A stretch of 64,000 nucleotides of DNA. It comes from Streptomyces coffeae (GTDB lineage: Bacteria; Actinomycetota; Actinomycetes; Streptomycetales; Streptomycetaceae). Below, one piece after another: positions 18,443 to 25,551 of this stretch; the stretch's first letter is position 1, and every line of letters starts with the position of its first letter. Both the position numbers and the translations under genes were made by a program. Below the pieces are notes generated by a model, which worked only from the letters and a program-made list of their open reading frames with translations, was not told the origin of the DNA and searched no databases. The stretch lies in NCBI RefSeq assembly GCF_016741875.1, contig NZ_JAERRF010000004.1, positions 62,001-126,000 on the forward strand, read 5' to 3'.

Positions 18443-18581
18443 CGCTCCGCGGGAAGTGCCGCGAGGTGCCGTCGTTCGTCTGCGGCCGCGTCGTGGCTGG
18501 TCGCCCACGCGGCGGAGCCGCACATCGACACAGCCGCGGCGGAGCCGCACATCGACACAGCCCCGCGCCCCTTCGGGACGC
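18441..18581. repeat. Intergenic GC-rich repeat, copy 2, with internal tandem duplication
   Basis: Second copy of the element at 3426-3543. It contains an exact 27-bp tandem duplication (18509-18535 and 18536-18562; unit begins GCGGCGGAGCCGCACATCGA and ends CACAGCC), present once in copy 1. The terminal hairpin is degraded here (CTTCGGGACGC instead of CTTCGGGGCGC). It starts exactly at the acetyltransferase stop codon. From 18582 to 18680 I see nothing further. Confidence 0.75.
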
Positions 18582-18680
18582 AACCGAACCGCACCGGACG
18601 TGAGCGAGGCCGCTCAGCCCCCGGGCTGTCACAGGCCGGATGAGACGAGGCACTGCCGGACGGGCCGGGCGGGATTCCGC

Positions 18681-19112
18681 TCAGTCCGTCCGGCGCAGCC
18701 AGAGCAGACCGGTGACCGGCAGAAAGATCGGGATGAAGAGATAGCCCATCCCGTAGTCCGACCACACCGTCTGGTCGGGGAAGGCGGAGGGGTCGGCGAG
18801 TGTCCAGGTGCCGATGGTCAGCACCCCCACCAGCTCCGCCGCACAGCACACCATCGCCGCCCGGCGCGCCCCCTCGCCGCCGCGCACCAGCGAGACGGTG
18901 ATGAACGCGTAGACCGCGGCGGAGACCGCCGAGAGGATGTAGGCGAGCGGGGCCTCGTGGTACTGGGCGATCAGCTGGTAGATCGAGCGGGACGCCGCCG
19001 CGACGGTGAACACTCCGTAGAGCATCACCAGCAGCCGTCCCGGCCCCTGGCCGAGACCGGTCCGCCGGGCCGTGGATCCCGCCGTCCGCGACGATTCCGT
19101 GGACTCAGCCAC
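18681..19112 (-). CDS. Conserved hypothetical membrane protein
   Basis: 143 residues. After a polar N-terminus of about 25 residues come four hydrophobic segments (LLVMLYGVFTVAAASRSIYQ; LAYILSAVSAAVYAFITVSL; AAMVCCAAELVGVLTIGTWT; YGMGYLFIPIFLPVTGLLWL). No enzymatic motif is visible. GTG 19112 lies 8 nt inside the upstream membrane gene, so the two are coupled. Both look like small partner membrane proteins of unknown role. Confidence 0.75.
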   Translation of the reverse strand: MAESTESSRTAGSTARRTGLGQGPGRLLVMLYGVFTVAAASRSIYQLIAQYHEAPLAYILSAVSAAVYAFITVSLVRGGEGARRAAMVCCAAELVGVLTIGTWTLADPSAFPDQTVWSDYGMGYLFIPIFLPVTGLLWLRRTD

Positions 19113-19473
19113 CGATGCCTCCCCAGATGTCGTACAGCCGCACCTCGAGCACGGCCAGCACCACGGCCGCCGCCGCGACCGTCGCCGAACCCCAGCGGGT
19201 CCGCTCGGCCAGCGACATGAACGCCGCGATCGGCACGGCGAGCGCGGAACCGATCAGATACGCCACGAAGATCGCCACACCCTGATCGGGCTTGTCCCCG
19301 CCCGCCAGCCGGACGATCCCGACGACCAGCTGGACGAGCGCCAGCAGGGCCACCACGGCCATGCCGATGAAGTGCCAGTCCTTGGTGGGCTGGTCGCGAT
19401 AGGTGGCGAACCCGCACCAGGCGGCGAGCAAGAGCGCGGTCACACCGAGCGTGACCGTCAGCGCTGCGATCAA
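19105..19473 (-). CDS. Conserved hypothetical membrane protein
   Basis: 122 residues with four predicted helices (AALTVTLGVTALLLAAWCGF; IGMAVVALLALVQLVVGIVR; IFVAYLIGSALAVPIAAFMS; TVAAAAVVLAVLEVRLYDIW). It starts with TTG at 19473; GGAGG lies 5 nt upstream and no better start exists. First gene of a two-gene minus-strand unit, divergent from the methionine transporter leader. Function unknown. Confidence 0.75.
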   Translation of the reverse strand: MIAALTVTLGVTALLLAAWCGFATYRDQPTKDWHFIGMAVVALLALVQLVVGIVRLAGGDKPDQGVAIFVAYLIGSALAVPIAAFMSLAERTRWGSATVAAAAVVLAVLEVRLYDIWGGIGG

Positions 19474-19722
19474 CGGGACCTCCGTGCGGTGCGATGGCGC
19501 ACACAGGGGGTGACAAGCATGGGACGACTGTAATCGCCCCTGATGACCGCGTTGTCATCGGCCCCGGGCCCGGGACGGCCGCTGGGCCGTGGCGTTGACC
19601 ACAACGGTGTCCCGTGAGGAGCTGACCGCCCACTGGGTGCCGACGGACCTCTCGGCCGTGTCGGCACAGGCCGGCGAGGGGAGCGGAGCGCACCGTACGG
19701 GCCTGAATGACTCCTTCCGTTT
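19474..19722. other. Divergent intergenic region without a gene
   Basis: About 250 bp between the TTG-start membrane gene and the operator cluster of the methionine operon. No ORF with Streptomyces codon usage and no long stem. It presumably holds the promoter of the minus-strand unit, but I cannot point to convincing -35/-10 elements. Confidence 0.5.
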
Positions 19723-19758
19723 GTCCGCGGACTGGACAATTGTGTCCGCAATACGGAC
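19723..19758. promoter_or_regulatory. Cluster of three GTCCG-type palindromes upstream of the met leader
   Basis: Within 36 bp: GTCCGCGGAC (19723-19732, perfect), GGACAATTGTGTCC (19734-19747, 5-bp arms), and GTCCGCAATACGGAC (19744-19758, 5-bp arms). The last two overlap. The cluster ends 4 bp before a possible -35. Such density of one half-site suggests an operator for a dimeric regulator of the methionine uptake operon. The regulator is not identifiable from the sequence. Confidence 0.5.
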
Positions 19759-19762
19759 CAGG

Positions 19763-19793
19763 TTGATCGGCTCGTTCCGCTTTCTGTTTTACT
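19763..19793 (+). promoter_or_regulatory. Possible promoter for a leaderless met leader transcript
   Basis: TTGATC (19763-19768) and TTTACT (19788-19793) with a 19-bp spacer. The -10 ends 7 bp before the ATG at 19801, the spacing expected if transcription starts at that A, giving a leaderless mRNA. The long spacer is suboptimal. Confidence 0.4.
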
Positions 19794-19800
19794 TGCGGCC

Positions 19801-19887
19801 ATGACCACGACGAGCATCCGCATCCCCGCGACCGAGGCGTGCACCGCGCCCGGTGCTCGTTGTCGGTGTCGAATGTGTGACTGCTGA
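19801..19887 (+). CDS. 28-residue cysteine-rich leader peptide upstream of metNIQ
   Basis: ATG 19801 opens a 28-codon ORF ending at TGA 19885-19887. The peptide begins MTTTSIRIPATEACTAPG and ends RCRCRMCDC with the run CRCRMCDC at its last eight residues (Cys21, 23, 26, 28, plus Cys14; Met25). There is no ribosome site upstream and a -10-like hexamer ends 7 bp before the ATG, so it is probably leaderless. Cys-rich leaderless short ORFs are known in mycobacteria as cysteine-responsive attenuators; the same role, sensing Cys-tRNA during translation and setting expression of the methionine importer 220 nt downstream, is inferred here. Too short for standard gene calling. Confidence 0.6.
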   Translation: MTTTSIRIPATEACTAPGARCRCRMCDC

Positions 19888-20107
19888 GGGCCCCTGTACG
19901 AGCCTCGCGCCCCGAAGCGAGACCGCTGAGCCCGATTCCGCGCGCCAGTAGCGCGCCGGACCGAGCCGCCCCGCGTCACCGGAACCCGTAGCCGCATCGC
20001 GCGACCTCCTGCCGTCGCGTCCGCTCGGCTTCCCCCTGCCGCGTTCCGCAATGAACGAACCGTGCCCGGCGTCACCTCGCCGTGCACTCAACAGTGACGG
20101 AAACCCT
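19888..20107 (+). promoter_or_regulatory. Structured leader between the Cys-rich ORF and metN
   Basis: 220 nt with several stems. GCGCGC / GCGCGC (19940-19945 and 19951-19956, loop CAGTA). CGCGAC / GTCGCG (20000-20005 and 20014-20019), whose loop holds CTCCT, complementary to a Shine-Dalgarno core. CTCGC/GCGAG just after the leader stop. CCGAGC and GCTCGG can also pair over a longer range. It could act as an attenuator that responds to ribosome position on the leader ORF. An in-frame ATG at 20051 would add 19 residues to MetN. Confidence 0.4.
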
Positions 20108-21196
20108 GTGATCACCACCACGGACCTGACCAAGGTCTACCGCTCACGAGGCCGCGAGGTCACCGCCCTCGACGGCGTCGATCTGCATGTCAGCGAGGGT
20201 GAGGTGTACGGCGTCGTCGGCCAGAGCGGCGCCGGGAAGTCCACCCTCATCCGCTGCGTCAACCTCCTGGAGCGCCCCACCTCCGGCACCATCACCGTCG
20301 CCGGTCAGGACCTCACCGCGCTCGCCGGGCGCGGCCGGGGGGCACCTCCCAGCGGTAGCTGGGGGAGGGCCGGATCCGCGCTGCGCCAGGCGCGCAGCCG
20401 CATCGGCATGGTCTTCCAGCACTTCAACCTGCTCTCCTCGCGCACCGTGCGGGACAACGTCGAACTGCCGCTGGAGATCCTCGGTGTCTCCGGCAGGGAG
20501 CGCACCCGCAAGGCCCTGGAACTGCTCGAACTGGTCGGCCTCGGCGACAAGGCGAAGGCATACCCCGCCCAGCTCTCCGGTGGCCAGAAGCAGCGGGTCG
20601 GTATCGCCCGCGCGCTCGCGGGCGACCCCAAGGTGCTGCTGTCGGACGAGGCGACCTCCGCGCTCGACCCCGAGACCACCCGCTCGATCCTCCAGCTGCT
20701 GCGCGATCTCAACTGTCAGCTGGGCCTGACCGTGCTGCTGATCACCCATGAGATGGACGTGGTCAAGACGATCTGCGACTCGGCCGCGCTGATGCGCGGC
20801 GGGCGGATCGTGGAGTCCGGCCGGGTCAGCGATCTGCTGGCCACCCCGGGCTCCGAGCTGGCCCATGAGCTGTTCCCGGTCGGCGGGGTGCCCTCGGCCG
20901 AGGACCGCACGGTCGTGGACGTCACCTTCCAGGGCGAGGCCGCCACCAAGCCGGTCATCTCCCAGCTGTCCCGTACCTACAACATCGACATCTCGATCCT
21001 CGGCGCCGCGATGGACACCGTCGGCGGCAACCAGGTCGGCCGGATGCGTATCGAACTGCCCGGCCGGTTCGAGGAGAACGTCGTCCCGATCGGCTTTCTG
21101 CGCGAGCAGGGGCTCCAGGTCGACGTGGCGGCGATCGCCGACGGCCCGAAGACGGCCGCAGCCACCCGCCAGTTGCTCAAGGAGGGCGCCAAGTGA
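20108..21196 (+). CDS. metN: Methionine ABC transporter ATP-binding protein
   Basis: ATPase of the MetNIQ importer. 362 residues from GTG 20108 (MITTTDLTKVYRSRGREVTA). Walker A VVGQSGAGKSTLIRC, Q-loop MVFQHFNLL, signature LSGGQKQRVGIARALA, Walker B VLLSDEATSALDP, switch His in LLITHEMDVV. The C-terminal NIL domain (residues about 270-350, TYNIDISILGAAMDTVGGNQ) is the regulatory methionine-sensing domain of this subfamily. Residues about 77-87 (GAPPSGSWGRA) are encoded by a palindromic repeat inserted in frame before the Q-loop. The start has only a weak GGAA site, fitting control through the leader. Stop overlaps metI (GTGA). Confidence 0.93.
   Translation: MITTTDLTKVYRSRGREVTALDGVDLHVSEGEVYGVVGQSGAGKSTLIRCVNLLERPTSGTITVAGQDLTALAGRGRGAPPSGSWGRAGSALRQARSRIGMVFQHFNLLSSRTVRDNVELPLEILGVSGRERTRKALELLELVGLGDKAKAYPAQLSGGQKQRVGIARALAGDPKVLLSDEATSALDPETTRSILQLLRDLNCQLGLTVLLITHEMDVVKTICDSAALMRGGRIVESGRVSDLLATPGSELAHELFPVGGVPSAEDRTVVDVTFQGEAATKPVISQLSRTYNIDISILGAAMDTVGGNQVGRMRIELPGRFEENVVPIGFLREQGLQVDVAAIADGPKTAAATRQLLKEGAK
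20337..20368 (+). repeat. Palindromic repeat inserted in frame in metN
   Basis: GGGGGGCACCTCCCAGCGGT followed by AGCTGGGGGAGG. CCTCCCAGC and GCTGGGGGAGG form a stem around GGTA. A closely similar sequence in the opposite orientation lies at 51487-51514 in an intergenic region, so this is a dispersed element and not metN-specific coding sequence. It falls between the beta-strand after TSGTITVAGQDLTAL and the Q-loop, a surface-loop region, and keeps the frame. Confidence 0.75.
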
Positions 21197-21993
21197 CCTG
21201 GTCCGAGATGGAGCCCCTGCTGGAGCAGGCATGTTGGGACACCCTCTACATGGTCGGCTGGTCGGCGCTGATCGCGGTCGTCGGCGGACTGCCGATCGGT
21301 GTGCTGCTGGTCCTCACCGACCGGGGCGGTGTTCTTCAGAACGTGGTCGTCAACAAGGTTCTCGGCCAGATCGTGAACATCGCCCGCTCGATGCCGTTCA
21401 TCATCCTGATGGTGGCCCTGATCTCCTTCACCCGCTGGATCGTGGGCACCACCATCGGGCCCGAGGCCGCGATCGTGCCCCTGGCGATCGGCGCCGTCCC
21501 CTTCTTCGCCCGGCTGGTGGAGACCTCGGTGCGCGAGGTGGACGGCGGTCTGGTCGAGGCCGTGCAGTCGATGGGCGGCTCCACCTGGACCGTCGTCCGC
21601 AAGGTGCTGCTGCCCGAGGCGCTGCCGTCGCTGATCTCCAGCGCGACCACCACCGTCGTGGCACTGCTCGGCTACTCGGCGATGGCCGGTACGGTCGGCG
21701 CCGGCGGCCTGGGCGACCTCGCCATCCGCTACGGCTACCAGCGGTTCGAGACCGAGCTGATGTGGATCACGGTCGGCATCCTCGCCGTGGTGATCTCCGC
21801 CGTCCAGTTCGCGGGTGACCTCGCCGCGCGCTCCCTGTCGCACCGCGGCCGCTCCTCGGCCGTCCCCCAGCTGGTGCTGCCGCGCCCCGCCCGGAGCGCC
21901 CGGTCCGCCCCTGCCGCCGCCGCGACTGCCGGAACGACTGGTGGACCGGCCGACGCCGAGGCCGCGGACACCGAACCCGCCAAGGCCCCCTGA
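21193..21993 (+). CDS. metI: Methionine ABC transporter permease
   Basis: 266 residues, five to six predicted helices (LYMVGWSALIAVVGGLPIGV; FIILMVALISFTRWIVGTTI; IVPLAIGAVPFFARLVETSV; LISSATTTVVALLGYSAMAG; WITVGILAVVISAVQFAGDL). The ATPase-coupling EAA loop is EAVQSMGGSTWTVVRKVLLP. A Pro/Ala-rich tail of about 40 residues follows the last helix and is longer than usual. GTG start overlaps the metN stop by 4 nt. Forms the membrane channel with MetN and the lipoprotein MetQ. Confidence 0.93.
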   Translation: MTWSEMEPLLEQACWDTLYMVGWSALIAVVGGLPIGVLLVLTDRGGVLQNVVVNKVLGQIVNIARSMPFIILMVALISFTRWIVGTTIGPEAAIVPLAIGAVPFFARLVETSVREVDGGLVEAVQSMGGSTWTVVRKVLLPEALPSLISSATTTVVALLGYSAMAGTVGAGGLGDLAIRYGYQRFETELMWITVGILAVVISAVQFAGDLAARSLSHRGRSSAVPQLVLPRPARSARSAPAAAATAGTTGGPADAEAADTEPAKAP

Positions 21994-22089
21994 GCCACCT
22001 CCACCCCCGCACCCCCCACAGCCCCACCCCTCGCACCGTGCCTCCGCACCCGCGGCGGTTCCGTGCGCCCCAGAAGAAAGGCGCTTTTC

Positions 22090-22911
22090 GTGCGTAACAC
22101 CACCAAGACCGTCACCACCGTCCTCGCCGCCGGAACCCTCGCTCTCGGCCTGGCCGCCTGCGGCCCGGACTCCGAGAAGAGCAAGGACGGCCCGCTCGTC
22201 GTCGCCGCGAGCCCCGTCCCGCACGCCGAGATACTCACCTACGTCAAGGACCACCTGGCCCAGAAGTTCGGCCTTGAGCTGGAGGTCCGGGAGTTCACCG
22301 ACTACAACACACCGAACCTGTCCACCCAGGACGGCTCGGTCGGCGCCAACTACTTCCAGAACCAGCCATTCCTGGACGACTTCAACAAGAAGAAGGGCAC
22401 CGACATCGTGCCCGTCGTCACGGTGCACCTGGAGCCGCTCGGCCTGTACTCGCACAAGGTGAAGAAGGCGGGCGACCTGAAGAAGGGTGCCACCGTCGGC
22501 CTCCCGAACGACACGGTCAACGAGGCCCGCGCGCTGAAGCTGCTGGCCGACCACAAGATCATCAAGCTCAAGGACGGCGTCGGCAACGAGGCCACCCCGA
22601 AGGACATCGCCGCCAACCCCAAGGGCCTGAAGTTCAAGGAACTGGAGGCCGCGCAACTGCCGCGCACCCTCGACGACGTGGACGCCGCGGTCATCAACGG
22701 CAACTACGCCATCGAGGGCCACCTCAAGCCCGCCAAGGACGCCCTGGTCCTGGAATCGCCCAAGAACAACCCCTACGGCAACTTCCTCGCCGTGAAGAAG
22801 GGCAACGAGAACGACCCGCGGGTCAAGAAGCTGGCCAAGCTGCTCACCTCGCCCGAGGTGAAGAAGTTCATCAAGGACAAGTACGCCGGCTCCGTCCTCC
22901 CCTCGTTCTGA
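22090..22911 (+). CDS. metQ: Methionine-binding lipoprotein
   Basis: 273 residues. Signal peptide with lipobox LGLAAC; Cys24 would be lipidated and anchor the protein outside the membrane. NlpA-family body: LVVAASPVPHAEILTYVKDH, NYFQNQPFLDDFNKKKGTDI, HLEPLGLYSHKVKKAGDLKK, AAVINGNYAIEGHLKPAKDA. GTG 22090 was chosen because AGAAAGG precedes it; the frame opens at 22063 but that would spoil the signal peptide. It lies 96 nt after metI, ends at a strong terminator and completes the importer. Confidence 0.93.
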   Translation: MRNTTKTVTTVLAAGTLALGLAACGPDSEKSKDGPLVVAASPVPHAEILTYVKDHLAQKFGLELEVREFTDYNTPNLSTQDGSVGANYFQNQPFLDDFNKKKGTDIVPVVTVHLEPLGLYSHKVKKAGDLKKGATVGLPNDTVNEARALKLLADHKIIKLKDGVGNEATPKDIAANPKGLKFKELEAAQLPRTLDDVDAAVINGNYAIEGHLKPAKDALVLESPKNNPYGNFLAVKKGNENDPRVKKLAKLLTSPEVKKFIKDKYAGSVLPSF

Positions 22912-22957
22912 CCCAGCCCGCGTATCGACTCCGTCCGCGCGATATCCGCGTCGAGGG

Positions 22958-23011
22958 AAGCGGCTCGGCTCCGCATTCCGGCCACACAACCGGATGCGGA
23001 GCCTTCCGCTT
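22958..23011 (+). terminator. Terminator after metQ
   Basis: GGCTCCGCAT-t-CCGG (22967-22981) pairs with CCGGATGCGGAGCC (22990-23003) around CCACACAA. AAGCGG and CCGCTT extend the stem outside an internal loop. Long and strong; it ends the methionine operon. Confidence 0.8.
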
Positions 23012-23102
23012 GGCCACCCCGTGCTGCAAATCGCATCGGCGATGCTGCATGCTGGGCTCTCTTGACGGCTACGGAAAATGACCCCCGATTACGGAGCGGC
23101 GC

Positions 23103-23750
23103 ATGACCTCCACCTTCCCGGACATCTCCATCAGCACCGAACGCCTGGTGCTGCGCCCGTTCGAGGAAGCGGACGTACCCGCGCTCGCGGACATGATGAC
23201 CGACGAGCTCGTGGTCGCCTGGACCAGAGCGCCCTATCCGTACACCCAGCGCGACGCCCGCGACCAGGCGCTGCGGCTCGCCCCGGCCGAACGCACCACC
23301 GGCCGCGGAATAGTCTTCGCCGTCGCCGAATTCCTCACCCAGCGACTGGTGGGAATCGTGCATCTGCGCAATACGGACTGGCGGGTTCTGGGTACCGAGG
23401 TCAGCTATATCACCGCCCCCTGGGCGCGCGGTGAGGGCTATGCCTCGGAGTCGGTGCTGGCCGTCGCCCGCTGGCTCTTCCAGGACCAGAAGTTCGAGCG
23501 GCTGGAACTGCGGACCGCCGCCGACAACACCGCCGCCCAGCAGGTGGCCCAGAAGATCGGCTGTATCAGCGAGGGCGTGCTGCGCAACGCCGGGATAGCC
23601 CGCACCCAGACGGAGGACGGCGGCTGGACCGATCTGCGGACCGACCTCATCGTCTGGAGCCTGCTCGCCGAGGACCTCGACGGGGTCCCTGAATCCCTGG
23701 CCGGATCCGACGGGTTCGGCGGCTATCCCACGTACTCCGACTGGGGCTGA
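23103..23750 (+). CDS. RimJ/RimL-type GNAT acetyltransferase
   Basis: 215 residues. Starts ISTERLVLRPFEEADVPALA, the characteristic opening of the RimJ/RimL subgroup that acetylates protein N-termini or small molecules. The acetyl-CoA region is EVSYITAPWARGEGYASESV, followed by LELRTAADNTAAQQVAQKIG and the closing strand. GGAG lies 6 nt before ATG 23103. Monocistronic between the metQ terminator and cobL. The acceptor is unknown. Confidence 0.85.
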   Translation: MTSTFPDISISTERLVLRPFEEADVPALADMMTDELVVAWTRAPYPYTQRDARDQALRLAPAERTTGRGIVFAVAEFLTQRLVGIVHLRNTDWRVLGTEVSYITAPWARGEGYASESVLAVARWLFQDQKFERLELRTAADNTAAQQVAQKIGCISEGVLRNAGIARTQTEDGGWTDLRTDLIVWSLLAEDLDGVPESLAGSDGFGGYPTYSDWG

Positions 23751-24011
23751 CCCTCGCGCGGCGCCCCCGGCGCACCACCCCGGCCCATCCCCCCGCTCCG
23801 GCGGTCCGGACCAGGCGGGGTAACCTGCCCAGGCCCGTGTACCCACGTACCGGCCCGCCGAGCCGCACACCACGCCACCCCGGCGTCCGCGTCCGCGGTC
23901 GGCCGCGAACACGCGAGCACACCCCGCGGCACCCGCCGCACCCGCCACACCTGCGGCACCCCGCACGGCGACCCGACCCACCCACACCACACCCCGGGGA
24001 GACAGACGACG

Positions 24012-25268
24012 ATGGCCGACCGCGTCACGGTGATCGGCTGGGACGGCTCACCGCTCACGGACGTGGCCCGCTCCGCCCTCGGCGCGGCCACCCTCGTGGC
24101 CGGTGCCGCTCACCACCTGGCGCTGCCCGAAGTACCACCGGGCGCCGAACGGATCCGGCTGGGCAGCGTGGACCTCGCCGCCCGCCGTATCGCCCAGCAC
24201 CGCGGCTCGCCCGTGGTGCTCGCCGACGGCGACCCCGGGTTCTTCGGTGTTGTACGGGCCCTGCGCGCTCCCGAGCACGGCCTCGAGGTCGAGGTCGTGC
24301 CCGCCGTCTCCTCCGTCGCCACCGCCTTCGCCCGCGCCGGGATGCCCTGGGACGACGCCCAGGTCGTCGTGGTCGCCCACAGTCGCGATCTGCGCCGCGC
24401 CGTCAACGTCTGCCGCGCCCACACCAAGGTCGCCGTCCTCACCTCGCCCGGCGCCGGGCCCGCCGAACTGGCGCTGCTCCTCGGCCCGGTGCACCGCACC
24501 TTCGTCATCTGCGAGGCATTGGGCACCGAGCGCGAGCAGGTGACCGTCCTGACCTCCGACAAGGTCGCCGACCACGCCTGGCGCGACCCCAATGTCGTCA
24601 TCGTCATCGGCGGCTCCGGTGTCACCGCCCCGCCCGCTCGCCAGACCACCGGTGCCGCGCGCGGCTCCCTCCACGGCGGCGGCTGGATCGCCGGACGCGA
24701 CCCCGGCTTCCCCGGCGCCGTCCGTGGCTGGGCGTTGCCCGGCCCCGCCTACGCGACCGTGCTGGGCGAGAACGAGTCCCCGCAGCTGCGTGCCCTCCAA
24801 CTCGCCAGGATCGGACCCCGGGTGGGCGACCTGGTCTGGGACATCGGCGCGGGCAGCGGCGCGGCGGCGGTGGAGACCGCGGGGTTCGGCGCCGCCGTCA
24901 TCGCCGTCGACCGGGACGCGGACGCCTGTGAGCGCACCGCCACCCTCGCCCGCCGGTTCGGCGTCCAACTCCAGGTCGTCCACGGCACCGCCCCCGAGGT
25001 CCTCGAGGATCTGCCGGAGCCGGATGTGGTGCGGGTGGGCGGCGGGGGCGCGTCCGTGGTCGCCGCGTGCGCCGCGCGCCGCCCCGAACGCATCGTCACC
25101 CACGCCGCGACCCGGGACGAGGCGGAAGCTGTCGGACGGGCGCTGGAGGACGGCGGCTATGCGGTGGAGTGCGTCCTGCTCCAGTCGGTCGAGTTGGACA
25201 CGCGAGGGTGGACCGAGCGCGAGCGCGCCGTCGCCTTCCTGCTCTGCGGCCACCGCCCGCACCAGTGA
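24012..25268 (+). CDS. cobL: Precorrin-6Y C5,15-methyltransferase (CbiE-CbiT fusion)
   Basis: Methylates precorrin-6Y (or its cobalt form) at C5 and C15 with decarboxylation in cobalamin synthesis. 418 residues with two domains. Residues 1 to about 200 are the CbiE methylase (VTVIGWDGSPLTDVAR, VVLADGDPGFFGVVRAL, VVPAVSSVATAFARAGMPWD). Residues about 225-418 are CbiT (VGDLVWDIGAGSGAAAVETA as the SAM site; WTERERAVAFLLCGHRP). ATG 24012 follows GGGGAGA. No cobalamin riboswitch is visible in the 261 nt upstream. It precedes the bluB-cobT fusion by 279 nt. Confidence 0.92.
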   Translation: MADRVTVIGWDGSPLTDVARSALGAATLVAGAAHHLALPEVPPGAERIRLGSVDLAARRIAQHRGSPVVLADGDPGFFGVVRALRAPEHGLEVEVVPAVSSVATAFARAGMPWDDAQVVVVAHSRDLRRAVNVCRAHTKVAVLTSPGAGPAELALLLGPVHRTFVICEALGTEREQVTVLTSDKVADHAWRDPNVVIVIGGSGVTAPPARQTTGAARGSLHGGGWIAGRDPGFPGAVRGWALPGPAYATVLGENESPQLRALQLARIGPRVGDLVWDIGAGSGAAAVETAGFGAAVIAVDRDADACERTATLARRFGVQLQVVHGTAPEVLEDLPEPDVVRVGGGGASVVAACAARRPERIVTHAATRDEAEAVGRALEDGGYAVECVLLQSVELDTRGWTERERAVAFLLCGHRPHQ

Positions 25269-25387
25269 TTTTGACCTTGTGACGTTCGCCCCGAGCTTCG
25301 CCCTGGTGACCTTCCGCGGGCATCGCGCGGGGTAGGCTGGCGGACCGTTGTACTGCCTGTGCCGCTGCCCGGCGTTCGGTGCTTTAT

Positions 25388-25400
25388 CGGTCAATGACCG
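25388..25400. promoter_or_regulatory. 13-bp perfect palindrome upstream of bluB-cobT
   Basis: CGGTCAATGACCG, arms of 6 bp around one base, is one of the few AT-containing spots in the 279-nt region between cobL and bluB-cobT. A TAGGCT -10-like hexamer lies at 25333-25338. A regulator site is possible; no known consensus was recognised. Confidence 0.3.
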
Positions 25401-25530
25401 GAATGTGCGCCTCCCTTGGCGGGGCCGCGGTAGGCAAGCCACGGGCGTGCTACGTGCCGCGCACGGCGCACGCTCGTTCTTGCTCACGGGGCTTGCTCTC
25501 GGCGGTAGGCGGTTGGAAGGAGCACTAGCG

Positions 25531-25551
25531 ATGGGCGAGGGGTACGCATGA
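25531..25551 (+). CDS. Six-codon ORF (MGEGYA) overlapping the bluB-cobT start
   Basis: The strongest ribosome site in the region, GGAAGGAG (25515-25522), precedes ATG 25531, not the long gene. This start gives MGEGYA and its TGA (25549-25551) overlaps the long gene's ATG as ATGA. The codons GAGGGG within it also make a second ribosome site 5 nt before ATG 25548. The arrangement suggests translational coupling or re-initiation. It could equally be an alternative site where only the second start is used. Confidence 0.4.
   Translation: MGEGYA

Noticed and set aside
20977..22989. Long minus-strand frame opposite metI and metQ
   Set aside because: Shadow frame, no motifs; real genes lie on the plus strand.
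23751..24011. Possible cobalamin riboswitch upstream of cobL or bluB-cobT
   Set aside because: No B12-box (GCCACTG-type) sequence or the flanking conserved stems in 23751-24011 or 25269-25547.
25348..25551. 67-codon ORF (TTG start, MYCLCRCPAFG...) upstream of bluB-cobT
   Set aside because: No ribosome site at its TTG, mixed codon usage, and the end merges with the MGEGYA mini-ORF. The early cysteines resemble the met leader but there is no Cys-run at the end. Kept only as the six-codon ORF.
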